Shown here: one piece after another, positions 12,111 through 24,300 of the stretch
Numbering within the stretch: position 1 is the first letter of the stretch
How the letters are laid out: each line of letters begins with the position of its first letter
NCBI GenBank assembly: GCA_028564705.1
Contig: JAPXFQ010000344.1
Span: 1,431,001-1,495,000, forward strand
Reading direction: 5' to 3'
Source: Apricaphanius iberus
Taxonomy: Eukaryota > Chordata > Actinopteri > Cyprinodontiformes > Aphaniidae
Length of the DNA stretch: 64,000 nucleotides
Notes under the pieces: model-generated
What the model saw: only the letters and a program-made list of their open reading frames with translations
Told to the model about the DNA's origin: nothing
Database searches by the model: none
Translations under genes and position numbers: made by a program

Positions 12111-12369
12111 AGATTTCTGGACTCAACGAGTAATAGATTCAACTGGCCAATGAACGCGTCTCCAGCAGGAGGAGCTGGCGGCTCAGTTAACCAGAGCTAC
12201 ACAAAGTTGCGGAGCATCTTTTATTCCCCGCCTGCCTCTCTGTCCGGCTCCTCTCTTACCTGGCTGTTCTACTGCTGCTGCATCTACCAACACTGCTCCG
12301 CAACCTGCGAGACTTTCCCAGTTTAGGAGCGTTCATCCCGATAAACTGCGACTCGACACGTTTGAAAAG

Positions 12370-15300
12370 ATGTTGGCTTGCGCCGAGATGATCACTATGT
12401 GCCTGCAGTCTGCCAAACAGAAGCATCTTCGGGCTCAGCAGCAACAGCAGCCGCTGCACAGCTCCGGACAGGGGCTCACTATCTTTCATGATGTAAGTGG
12501 AGATGCAGTTTAACTCGACCGCAGTGAAAAGTCACATTTATACACTATCTATGCATAATTTTCCATTAAGTTTCATTATTTCAGTATTTTTTTAAGGTTC
12601 AATCTAATGTATAGATGCAAATATATTCATGTATTTTGATAAAAATTAACGATAGATATAGAAGTAGGAGGGTTTCATCCTTTGTGTGTGTGTGTGCGTG
12701 TTTGCGCGCGTGTGTTTTAGGGGAAATAGGAAAAAGGAAGAGCTGCAGCTGCTGCATGACAAATTAAGCTCTCAGTTGGACAGTTTTAGGGGCTGCTGGG
12801 GGTTCTCCCCTCTTGTCACGCTGTCACACTTGTCCTTTCTGTAAATCTTTACCCAAATGACCTCAAAATATAGTTGCTTAGTTACCTTATGGTTTTCTTT
12901 AAAGATTCTAGTGCAAAGAAGTTTTCTGAAAAAAAATGTGATTAAAACCTTAAGGATCAATGCATATGTTAAATGCTATTAAAATGATCATCTAAAGAGT
13001 TAATACCTGTTTCTCCTCTCCGGAGCACCAAAACTATGCACAGACATGCTTACAGACAGTTCTGCTTCAATCGCTTCTTAAACAAATCTCACCTGCTGTC
13101 AGGCTAACCTGCAATGCTGCCATAGAAACAGTCCGCCTTGTGATAGGTTTTTCATCCCAGTGATGTTTCAGAAATTGAACTCTCGCTGTATATTCCAAAG
13201 CTTTGAGTCCAGTCCATCAATCTGACATAACCCAGTCAGCTTTTGGGCCATTACCGTACTCTCAGGCATTTTCACACTAATGTGAATTGGACAGCATCAA
13301 CTTATTTTGGTGCTCAGTGGCACATTTTTCTCTTTAGGCCAATTCTTCTGGGTGTGTCGCTGATATGATAAAAATCTTGTGCTTAAAGTTTTTGGAAAAA
13401 CTTGTAAAGAACACCATGTAAAATGACATTAAACATTCTTAATACTCCTCTAGAAATCCGATTTATGGGCAAAAATCAACAAACTAGCAAACAAAAGAGG
13501 AACAAATAAAATGTCTGGACTTAATTAAAAGGTCTTAAAATCCAACGCACATTGCCATTTTTAATGACTACTGCAGTTTGAAAATCATTCAGCCCTTTCA
13601 TAGGATGCAGCTTTAGCGATTGCTGGAGCACCTTTCTCCTTTTAGCACTTGCTGCAAAATCAATTTATACCTAAACACAACCTTCTGGCATCATTCATGG
13701 GAAGTTGTACCAAATCTTTGGGGGCAAAGATCTCAAATTCATTGTTTATCTCAGATTTGCATCCTGCAGTTGTGATTTCTAAATCCCATTGGTGACATCA
13801 GTTAAGTTCAAGTCTTGCATCATGGTCCAGTTCAGTTGCTACCAGGACATCTTCTGTAACCAAGCTTTGGTGGAATATGAGGTATAATTTTAGTGATCAT
13901 TATCCCACGGAAATGTCCAGTGATTCCCATGCTTCAACTTCTTCAGACATCGTGACATTTTCACCCATCAGGTTTCTAGTTCCAGAGGAAGCAAAACAGG
14001 ACCAGAGAATCACCATGTTAGACTTACTACTACTTACTTATCCATAAGCCAAAAAAGCTTGAATTTTGATTAATCACTTTACAGAGCAGAATCTCAAACT
14101 TATTTGTTTAATTGAGATTAAATTGGAGCAAACCTTTTGTTCTTTAGGTCAATAGTAGCGCATGGCTTTGAGTTACAGGGGAAGTTCTTTCTTTTTTTCT
14201 CAACCTGGACCTTATTTTTGGCATGCATTAAGTTCATTTTCTCACCTAGACAAGTTTGGAGCCACCTGGAGTCCTACAGGAGAAGTTTCTATCCAGTCCT
14301 GAGCAGCGTATATCCATATATTGGGAGTCAATGAGGGCACGTAACGTGTCACCTCTAAATAAGGCATTTTCTGCCACAAAGCTCCTTCATTTAACCAATG
14401 TTTTGTTATCCATACCTGCTACTATTCCCCTTGGAGTTCAGGGAATCTCAGAAGTGCTTGGTTTTGTTCTTCCTGTGTTATTTAAGAGCTTTTAATACAA
14501 CTTACAACAAGCTGCCATTTCTTTGACATTACTGCAGTGCACCATGGTTTTTGTAGTCTGAGTATGACTTTTACTCTGTGCTATACGACGGTCTTCTGGT
14601 GCGTTGTTGAGGCCATCAGAGGGATGTTAGAGTAGGCCTGGGCGGTATACCGGTTTATACTGAAAACTGGTGTTTATTTTCGTTATGATATGAATTTTTA
14701 ATATACCCCTATACCGGTGAACAACTCGGACAACTTCCGGAACGTTTAATGAGGGGAAGTGTTTCAGCCAGGACCGATTTCACTGCTACACGCTGTTCAA
14801 CACAGTGTAGAAAATAACGTTTTTAACTAAGTACAGCTGCTGGCAGGAGCAAAGCACACAATTCTGATTAAGTAATTCCAAAAAAGAGGAGCCTCTTCTA
14901 TAGTTTAAAAAGTTTATCGGCTTTAAAATGTCAGAAGAGAACCGGACGGCATACCTTTTACAAACACTATTGAGAATAACCAGTATGGGGAAGTGTTGAG
15001 CGTTATTTGACCTTCTGTAGGTAAACGCAGTCAACGGCGGCAAAACCAGTAGGAAAGAAATCATTAATAGAGGTAAATATGTTTTACATACCATCTACGA
15101 TACTTCTGCTGTCTTTTTTCTGTTGTTATCTAAATATTAACAAGCTAAAAATCACATACGGTTCGCCATGTTTATTTTCTTCTTTTTTGGCAAAATCCAA
15201 TCTGAGTCTATATTCTGCCCCCTAGCGGGGTTCTTCAGTACTTCTTGCAAAGCAATTAGAAGATGCAATTTGTTGCTTGCGCCAACGTGAGGTTTTTAAA

Positions 15301-18300
15301 AAAATATACTCTCAGCCTTAGAACATCAAGAATGCCCACCAGAATCATAATCATTAAAATTACTTTCATATCATTCACCTATGTCTGGAAAAAACAAAAT
15401 GATGAAGTCCATATGGCAGTAAAATAGGCTATTTAAAGCACATTTTTATATTCTTCATTCTTATTAGATAATGTGGATATGAACGGTCTTGTATGGAGAA
15501 AAAATACCGTTAAATACCGTTAAATACCGTAATACCGACATGTTTATAAAAAATACCGTGATATGAAGATTTTGCCATACCGCCCACCCCTACGTCAGAG
15601 TCTCTGCGGCGCATTGTGCGTGTTGGCCTCCTATTATGTACGTTGATTGCAACTGGATATAAAGTTCTCCCATAGGACTCCAAGTAGCTTCAAACTTGTC
15701 TGGGTGAGTAAATGAACATAATGCCTGCTATAAAGAAGATTCAGGTTGCAGAAAGACCAACATCCCCTTTAAGGCTTAGTGCACTTGATTGTTTACTATA
15801 GAAGCTGAAACCTTTGTAACTACTGCCACAGGTCTTGCTACAGGTCTATGGCAGACAATTGCGGAATATTGACCTTCTTCCTCAGGAATCTGGTAGCAGG
15901 CATAGAAAGCTCCCTCTTCCTCCAAATCCAGGTGGTTTTGCCTCTTCTTCCTTTAATGTTTAATTTTAAAACTATAATTCCAATTTTTAGGAGCATGCAA
16001 GGTCCTGACTGTCTTTAGGATCTCAGTATTGACCCCTTTGGAAAATTCTCTTAATTTCAAGGCTTTCCCAAGTGTATTTGTTTCCTTCAACTATTAAGCT
16101 ATTCTTATGTGAGTCATTTATTGCAAAAAATATTGGGGAATCTAGATTTTCTAAATGTCCTTCCTAAATAGACAGCTATTGTTGTTTTGGTTTTGATCAT
16201 AATATTTCCCTGGTTATAGCCATGCCTATCTAATTTGTCTAAGTTTTTAATGTCTTCATTTATGCTCATGATATTTTTTGTGTGACAAGGAACAACTTCT
16301 CTACACTGGAAATATTTCAGCTTGTAGTGTACCTAATTACTTCATTGTGACAGCAGATTTTGATTTGAGAGAGAGGTCTTTTTGGTTTTCAACCATATTG
16401 TGTGGTCTCTTGCTGTTGCAGCCATCTAACCCCTGAGGGGTTAGATTCACTGTCTGTGAATCAAACAAATATTTACTCCCCAAAATTAAAGTGTCATTGG
16501 AGCATCTGCAGTAGGTGAGTCCTAAATACAGGATAATGAGCAATTACCAGTGTCTAGGATGCAAGTATTACAGAGTTTCAGAGATCATGCATTGCTTTAA
16601 AAATACCCTATTTCAAGGCCAGAAACAATAAATAATGCTTGTGTGTAGGCTGTTTAATTATTCCTACTGATTCTCTGCATCAAGAGGTTTGTGTTTAAGG
16701 TTTGCTGTAGATTCATCTCTTTTTTTTTCCTCTCAGTTGTCCTTCATATCTCTTCCACTACCTCATTTGATGTTCATCTCACATGCTGTGCTGGAGAAAC
16801 AGCAAATCTATTACACTTGGTGATTTATCAAGGCAATTTAGGAGCATATCATTAACAGAGTCCTTGTTACAGTCACCTTTTACTCAGAACTGTGTATTTT
16901 GATAAGGTAGAAGAGCCTGTGAGCAGCTACCATCTCAATTCCTGCCACTATGGCGTCAAACCAGCAGCGCGCTAGGAAGCAGGTTTGACCTTTTTCCTGG
17001 CTTGCTGTAAATGATGCATTATCGTCTCCTGACACTGGAGAGCCCAAAGACACAGGCCACAACAAACAAGTTAAAAGGGATGTGCTTTACACTTAATCAA
17101 ACAGGAGGAAGGAACACTTTGGTGGTGAATAGAAACAAAGAACTGGAAGAGAAAAATTTATTTACATAGCAGAACTGAACGCCTAAAGGAAAAGTGAAAA
17201 ATTATCGAATAATAATTGATGAATCATATTGTCAAGCAATGGCGCTGTTTATAACTTCCATCAAATAAAGGAGAACTATTCTTAGGCCACCTTTCTGTCT
17301 AGACAGATAAGTCAAAAATAGGGAGCTGCGCTTGTAGGAAGAGATTGGAATGACCTGGATCTTGTTATAAGTCAGGTATTGACATACTGAGGGTAGATGT
17401 GCAAACTTTGAGCTTGTTGACCTATAGAGAGTGAAAATGAAGGGCAAGTTTGGCAGTTATTAATAACCCACAGGTCATGCCTGACAAGCATGTCAGGCAT
17501 GACCTCTCACTAACAATGGAAACAAATAACTCAAAGAAGGAGGAGTGTAATCGATAGATGAGAAATAGAAAATGCACTGTGTTCTGTACAATTAGAATGT
17601 ATGAAGCAAAGCTTCTTAATGAACTGCTTTAATGATGTAAGATTTTTGAAGGCATTGTCTCATTTATTTACGGCAGTCCTTTAAATTATATTGCAAAATA
17701 AATTTGAGGCCATACCGCCCAGCGCTAACATATACATTTACCATCTACCACAGTCTGTTTGGTGACAACATCAGCAATATCATGCTCACTGGAAGATAAA
17801 ACCAAACTTTGTGATTTGATTATCTGGGCAGATCTGAATAAGGAAGCATTGGTGATACTGTTAGACTCAATGGGGAGCTGGATGCATACTGACTGATTTG
17901 GGAATTGGATGTGCATGAGCTGAAACAATTCAGGGCATTGAGAGAAAAGAGAAATAGAGCCTTTGGCTGAAGAAGCAATGAAAAAATGGGGGTGGGGGGT
18001 TAGGAAACAGACTAGATTCAGCACGGGAAGCAGCAGCTGTTGTTCCCTGGGCTTTTCGTCCAGCAGCTGACTCACACCTTTTGTAGCATCAAGAGAAAGA
18101 CATATTGTTGGTCTTCTCCTTGGGATCCAGTAAGTGCTTTTCCCAGAGTTGGTGACTCATCCATTCTGAAAACTGTTTGGTTGATTTGTGCTGATGTCTG
18201 TCAAGCGAGTTTATTATCTCAGGCTTTAAAAAGCTTTACTTACACAGATTCTGTTGTGGGTAACAGTGTTTGAAGAATAGGATATGTTTAAGCTGACAGT

Positions 18301-21300
18301 ACACATTTCATGAGACATTACATTTTGTTTATGTATTTACAGTTTGTACTTGCTCGCCACTTTATCTAGTAATTCTTTCTAGTCCTCATTTGTGAAAGGA
18401 ATTCAACAAGATGTCTGAAACATTTATTAGATATTTGGATCCATAATGATGTGATACCGTACAAACCGTACAGTTCCTGCAGATTTGTCAGTTGAGTATT
18501 CACGATCCCAATCTCCCGCTTCACATCTCACATTTGTCCTATTGGATTGAGATCTGGTGACTGTGAGCAGGGGCGAAATCATCATCTCAGAAGTGGGGGG
18601 GGGACACATTTTTCAGAGGTCTATTGAGTCATTTACCTTTTTTCGTCAATTCACATTTACCATTCATCTTCAATCGCAACAGCAAGAACATTAGTATTCC
18701 CTTTTTCTTATTAACTAACTTAACTGTAGCATGTAGCCTTTTGAGTAGCCATCATTTAGAACATTATCTGCAGACAACAGCATTACTCAACTTACATGGT
18801 TTGTTTGGAAAAAACTGTGCAAAGTTCTTTGCCTTTTGCTGGCTCTGGCTGGTTTGCTGAACATGGTTCTGACCAATGGCCGCTGGCTGCTCTGCTTTTT
18901 GACCGCATGCCATGGAGGCCGCCATTGCATCCTCCCTTGCTGTAGTACCTCCATTTGGCCGCTAGGCCCCCATTGAAAAGCATTGGACTTTTGACACATT
19001 AAAAACAACTTTAATGCCTAGTGCCCCATTGTTTTAAACTTTTTATGGCTACATATTGTTCCTGAGATAACGCTGGGCTCATAAAATACATGGGCACCAG
19101 GCTGGCTTTCTTAAGATAATTTTTTGAAATCTTGCATAATTAATGAGGGGGCCGAGCCAAGTTTAGCATCAGAGCTAACGACGCGGGAGCAGAATGGGCG
19201 TGAGGACCGAACTACACGCCCATACATGCCCCGCGAGGGCAGAGTCTACAGTGAATCCCGCCCCTATGCCCTTTTTAGGAACATGCTTCGTCAGAGCTGG
19301 GGAGGAGGAGTCTGTGAATCCGCCATGAATTCCCCCATGAAATCGTCTTTCTGGTAAACGGGGAGGAGTGAGGAGGCGCTGTCTATTCTTTTTTACAGTC
19401 TATGGTTCTGACACACTGCGCAGAACTGCTCACTCAGCAGCACGTCCCCCGTTGATGATCCACCGAATGCCTGGTTTAGCGTGAGTACGCTCATGGTGCA
19501 TTTGAGACCGCTCGGACAAACACGTTACTGCATGTTGATAAAGGATAAATTGGTTGTAACGGCTGTAAAAAGTGTGGGGGACAGAGGGCACAGATACAAA
19601 ATGTGTGTGGGACATGTCCCACGCGTACCCCACGTCCGTTACGCCCTTGACTGTGGGGGTCACAAGAGAGCAGTGGTTTGTTACATGCTGTGTCAAGTGT
19701 GGAGTCATTCAAATAAATGTATTTATTAGTGTAGCTCATTTTTTTGAGAACTTTAACCTGAATGAGTTTTTACGTCATAATTTGAGCCCCTTTTCCACTA
19801 GGGTCGCTTTAGACCCGAACGTTACGGCATAGAACAAGTAAGTTGTGTTTCCATAACCATCTCAGAAGAACGGTAGTGAATGAGGACATGGACTTAGCTT
19901 GACAAAAACTCCAGCAAAAAGCAGTCAGAAAATCATCATGACAACACAGATCCTGTCAAAAAATTAAAAAGACTTTTGACTCACCACAGATCTGTCAATC
20001 TGTTCATGCCTTAATTTCCTGATGTAATCCTCGTGCCAGTACTGATCTAACCAGACACCGATCACAGCTACATTCTTCTTGGTGACCTGATAAAAATATG
20101 CCATCATTCACAGTTTGCCAATGTCCTAGATGCCAAAGCTGGAGCCAAAATTAAGACATTTTCTCCCCTGCTGCAGTCGAAGTTGTAGCCCTTACCATTG
20201 TAGGATGTAGATCCTTTCGGCTTCAACTTTATTAAAACCACAACCCTCTCTAAACGCTATAAAACAGTTTATAAAGCAAAAATAAAACCTTCTCTGACAC
20301 TTTGAATATTTCCAATTTTATGGAAAATATTTCTGATTTTGGTGCTTTTACTGTTATTACACTCTGAGACATTACTTCAAACAAACAACTCCAGCCACCA
20401 GTCAGTCGTTAGATGGGCATGTTGGGTCGCTTTGGACAAAGGCAAAGGTAGTCCCAAAAAAAATGGATCGACTCAGACCGGACACATGTAACGGAAACAC
20501 GCCAGAACTGTTCCAAAGCTACCCGTTTGATACTGTACTGGCCCTAGTGGACAGGGGGTTTGCGCAATTTATGGATGCTCTTATTGGGTCTGAGTGAAAT
20601 ATTTACCATTACCATCATTTTCCATTTTCTTAAAACCTGAGTGATTGTTTAAAAAACGTGGATAGATCAGAAATTTCTGAGATACTCAGACCGGCCTCCA
20701 TTTGCACCATCAACCTTGCCAAATTTAAATTCACTCAAATCTCCTTTGTTCCCTGTGTTGATGCTTGGTTTACTGTTCAGTAAATCATCTTCGACTTTGT
20801 CTAGAGGACTAAATGTATTGAGACACCCTAACCTTTGAGTAAATCACCATTTGATTTAAGAAGCAACTGAACATTTGTAGCTAATAAGATGGCTAGTTGA
20901 TATGTTCTACATACTCTTTCTAATTAATTGTGGCCCCTTATATGAATGTCGTATTTGCTCTTATCCAAATATTTTAAAGCCTATTCATCAAAGCTGAGCC
21001 CTTTATTACTATATTCTTTTTCTTACCCTGGATGTGTTTTTTATAGAGGGGAACTTTCTGACAGAGTAGAACAAATACCAGATCTGTAAAGTAAAAGACA
21101 ATTCTTGTAAGAATCAGCATGTGTTGCTGATACTGGGAAAAGTTAATACGGATATTAAATTGGACGTTTGAAATTGTCAAAACCAGACTTTGAAAACATG
21201 TTTTTTTTTTTCATTTCTTAATAAATTGTAATGTGTTTTTTTATTTATTCTGGACAAACAAAACAAGACCATGTGCTTGACAGTGTTATTATTCCTGTTG

Positions 21301-24300
21301 GCGTATGCTTCTTCAAACTGAACTGGCTTTGGCATGCTCTGAATTCCCCGCGATCCCCAGTACAGGCTTTAGCCCAAAGGTAACTGCAGAAACCAGCAGA
21401 TGAGAGAATAGTTGGTCCAAAGCCAAATGTTTTTGCCACAATGTTACAATTCCCATTTAGAAGTCGACTAGAAAAAAAACTCAATGCTAAAATCCTTGGT
21501 GTTGGGAAATTGTATCACTACTGTTGCCAAATTGGACAACCTTCGGCCAACAAATCAAGCTTTTATATTGGAGCAAAAACGGCATTCCAGACAAATAGTT
21601 TAGTCATACTGGAACTGTAGCTCTGCTTAACTATCCTTTTATAACCTCTGACCAGCAAAGGAGTGGTAACAATGACTGTCTCTTTTTAGCAACAAATAAC
21701 TTGAAAGAATGTGTAAATCTATGCAAATATCTCTCAGTCCTGCTCTCATGCCTTACTCTAAGTATAAGTCTATGTATAAATTAAAAAAAGAGTCTTTTGA
21801 GGTGGCTGTTCTATGTTTTTAAGATGGCAGCTCATCCATTCTATTCTTTGAAAAGCTTTTTTTTCTGTTACAAAAACAGCACTCAGCCGAAGCCTTTCAC
21901 ATGCTCGTGCTAATTATAAGCAATGCACCACTGAGTCCCCCAATGGGAACAGAGTGAAGAGAAACCAAGGTGGCTGGAATACAGTTACTCAGACTTGTCC
22001 ATACCCTGTGCAAAACTGTTTTACTTACAATGTAACTTGATGATTCAACCTATTCCCTATGATAACAGCTCATATGGTTTGGCAATATTATGATATTCAA
22101 TTAAGAAGGGTTGAAAAATCCCGAAAATCTCTAAGATCTTGGCATTGTCTATGTAAAAGTCTTTATTGTTGTGTTTTGCGGAAAAATTGGAAAGACTTAT
22201 AGAATTACATTAACAGTACTTTATTACAGTGAACAGTCGAGTATTAAGGCAAATGTCATTTTGTGGATGTGATCTGGATTTTCACTCACTAGCTAACTAA
22301 CTAACTAACTAGTGCGTTGCCCCTTTACATTGATGCTCATAGTAAAGAGCGGTAAAACAGGGACGGAGACCAATTACCAGTGTAATAGGAGCTGCTCAAT
22401 CACATTATTGAAGACCGTAGCCATAAGTGAGGGAGTTGATCAGAAGTAACTTTGTCATGGGGTTAAGTATTGTTAAAACATTGTAGAATTTAAAGTTAAT
22501 GTTTGAAGAGATTATATTGTTGCTATAAATAATAAGTATTAAAAGGAATTTTAAGGAATTGTTGAATAATGTATCTTCACTATATATTTTGATGCTTTTT
22601 AGCTTAAAATGATTTGACTTTGCAATCGGGCTGCAACTATCGATTATTTTAGAAATCGATTAATCTATCGATTATTTACATCGATTAATCAGAACGGTAT
22701 TTTACTTATATTAAATATTATATTATATTAAAAAACAAGATTTTAAATAGGTATAAAACAATTAAACACAATTTTACGCTTGCAAGAACATTTATTTTGA
22801 ATGGCATTATGAAATTGCCTGAGTGTTGTATTTTTGTAGCTACATCTGAAATAATGTGGCCCAGAGGCAGAAAAAATGCTGAAAAACCACCTTTATTGAA
22901 GTTTCATAAATCACAAAAAGGTTTCACAAATCCCAGAGTCTATTTTAATTATTCTTGTAGTAGTGTAGAAATACAGCCAGACTAAAGAAAATTTTGTTGT
23001 AATAGCCCTTTAGCCATTTCCTGAATCGGAAGCTAGAAACGGAAACCAACTTCAGCCCTGTGTGCCCATACGGCTCTCCACGCGTTTGAAAAACGGGACA
23101 TATATTATGTTAAGCAAACAAACGTGTGCCTTTTACCTTGTTTCTGGTTGTTTGGTTGTTAGATTTACACCTGGACGCTTTTTTGTCAAGTGCTGCTGCA
23201 TGGTCGAAGTGCTGTGGTGATAGGCTAGCGCCGCCTGGCAATGCACACATTGTACCATGTCTGTGTTGTCAGTCTTTTTTAACTTAAAATGCTCCCAGAC
23301 TTTTGACATTTTCTGCACACTAATCCCACAGACGCCGCTGTCCCACTCTAGCCTTGCCCCGCTTTCGGAAACAAGCTCCGTTCCGGGCGCAACGCGCCGT
23401 CAGATTTTAATTGATTTTAATGCGCCACATTAATTGAACGAATCATCGAAGCAACAAACTAGTAATCAAAGTTTTTTTATAATCGAGTTTGTCGACTGAT
23501 TAGATTAATCGTTGCAGCCCTACTTTGTAACACATGGAATTCAGAAAAATGAATTTCGAAAAAAGGTATCTTTGAAAAACAACTGCCTTTGAAAAATGTC
23601 AAACCGATTTCATAGTGTCCTATATGAGGCTGATTCCAGCTATTGATTTTCTGTGCTCTTTGGCAGATGCATGCTTTTTGATTTAATTTTTTAGCTTAGG
23701 CTTAATTTAACTACCATACAGTTTTTTTATATTGTCTAAAGAGTCTGAGATGGCGTTGAAGGTGCTGCCGTTAAGCTGTATGTGACTCAAATTGGCAAAA
23801 TTGCACAAACTGATAAAAATATGTTTTTTGGCCTAAATGATTCATTTTTTTTTCCTTTAAGAGTGTAGCGTAAGAAGTAGCTATGTGCCACAAGTTTAGT
23901 TTGTAGACAGACAAGTAGCTGGCTGCACTGGCAGTTCCATCGATCTTTCTCAAAGCTGAGAATTTGATGTGCAACAGCAGAAAAAGCATTTGTGTAATTA
24001 GTAAAACCAGTGTTGACAGTGTTAAATGTATTTGAAACACTTGAAGAAACAGTTTGCACGGTCTCATGGTTCCTGCACTGTATTTCAGCCTTTCTTCTTC
24101 CATAATAAAAAAAACTGCCTTTTTACCATGTGGAGTTTGTCCAAAGAAGCATGTGAGTTTATTTATAGTATCTTAAATATTAACTTTATAAAATATTAAC
24201 ATGGTATTCGGAATACAGTTACATTCGTAATACCATTGGAATGCGTGTGTTTTCCACTTTCCACCTGAAAGAGGAACATATAGGTTTAGGGGAATGTGTG

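Larger units (their letters stand above)
10572..12369. promoter_or_regulatory. Divergent rbck1/necab3 promoter interval
   Basis: The region separates the two oppositely oriented start codons. The 300 bp next to rbck1 and the 220 bp next to necab3 are richer in CpG and C/G than the surroundings, as expected for promoters. The necab3-proximal part is GC-rich and probably 5' UTR. No clear TATA box was assigned on either side. The middle is AT-rich and, from about 11470, derived from an old repeat. Confidence 0.5.

Noticed and set aside
17725..18075. 116-codon minus-strand open frame
   Set aside because: No domain, no splice context and no similarity; within expectation for intronic sequence of this length.
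19430..19832. Overlapping open frames on both strands with similar lengths
   Set aside because: Mutual shadows; no protein family match on either strand.
23771..24103. Overlapping 110- and 90-codon minus-strand frames
   Set aside because: Hydrophobic low-information translations in AT-rich sequence with no homology.
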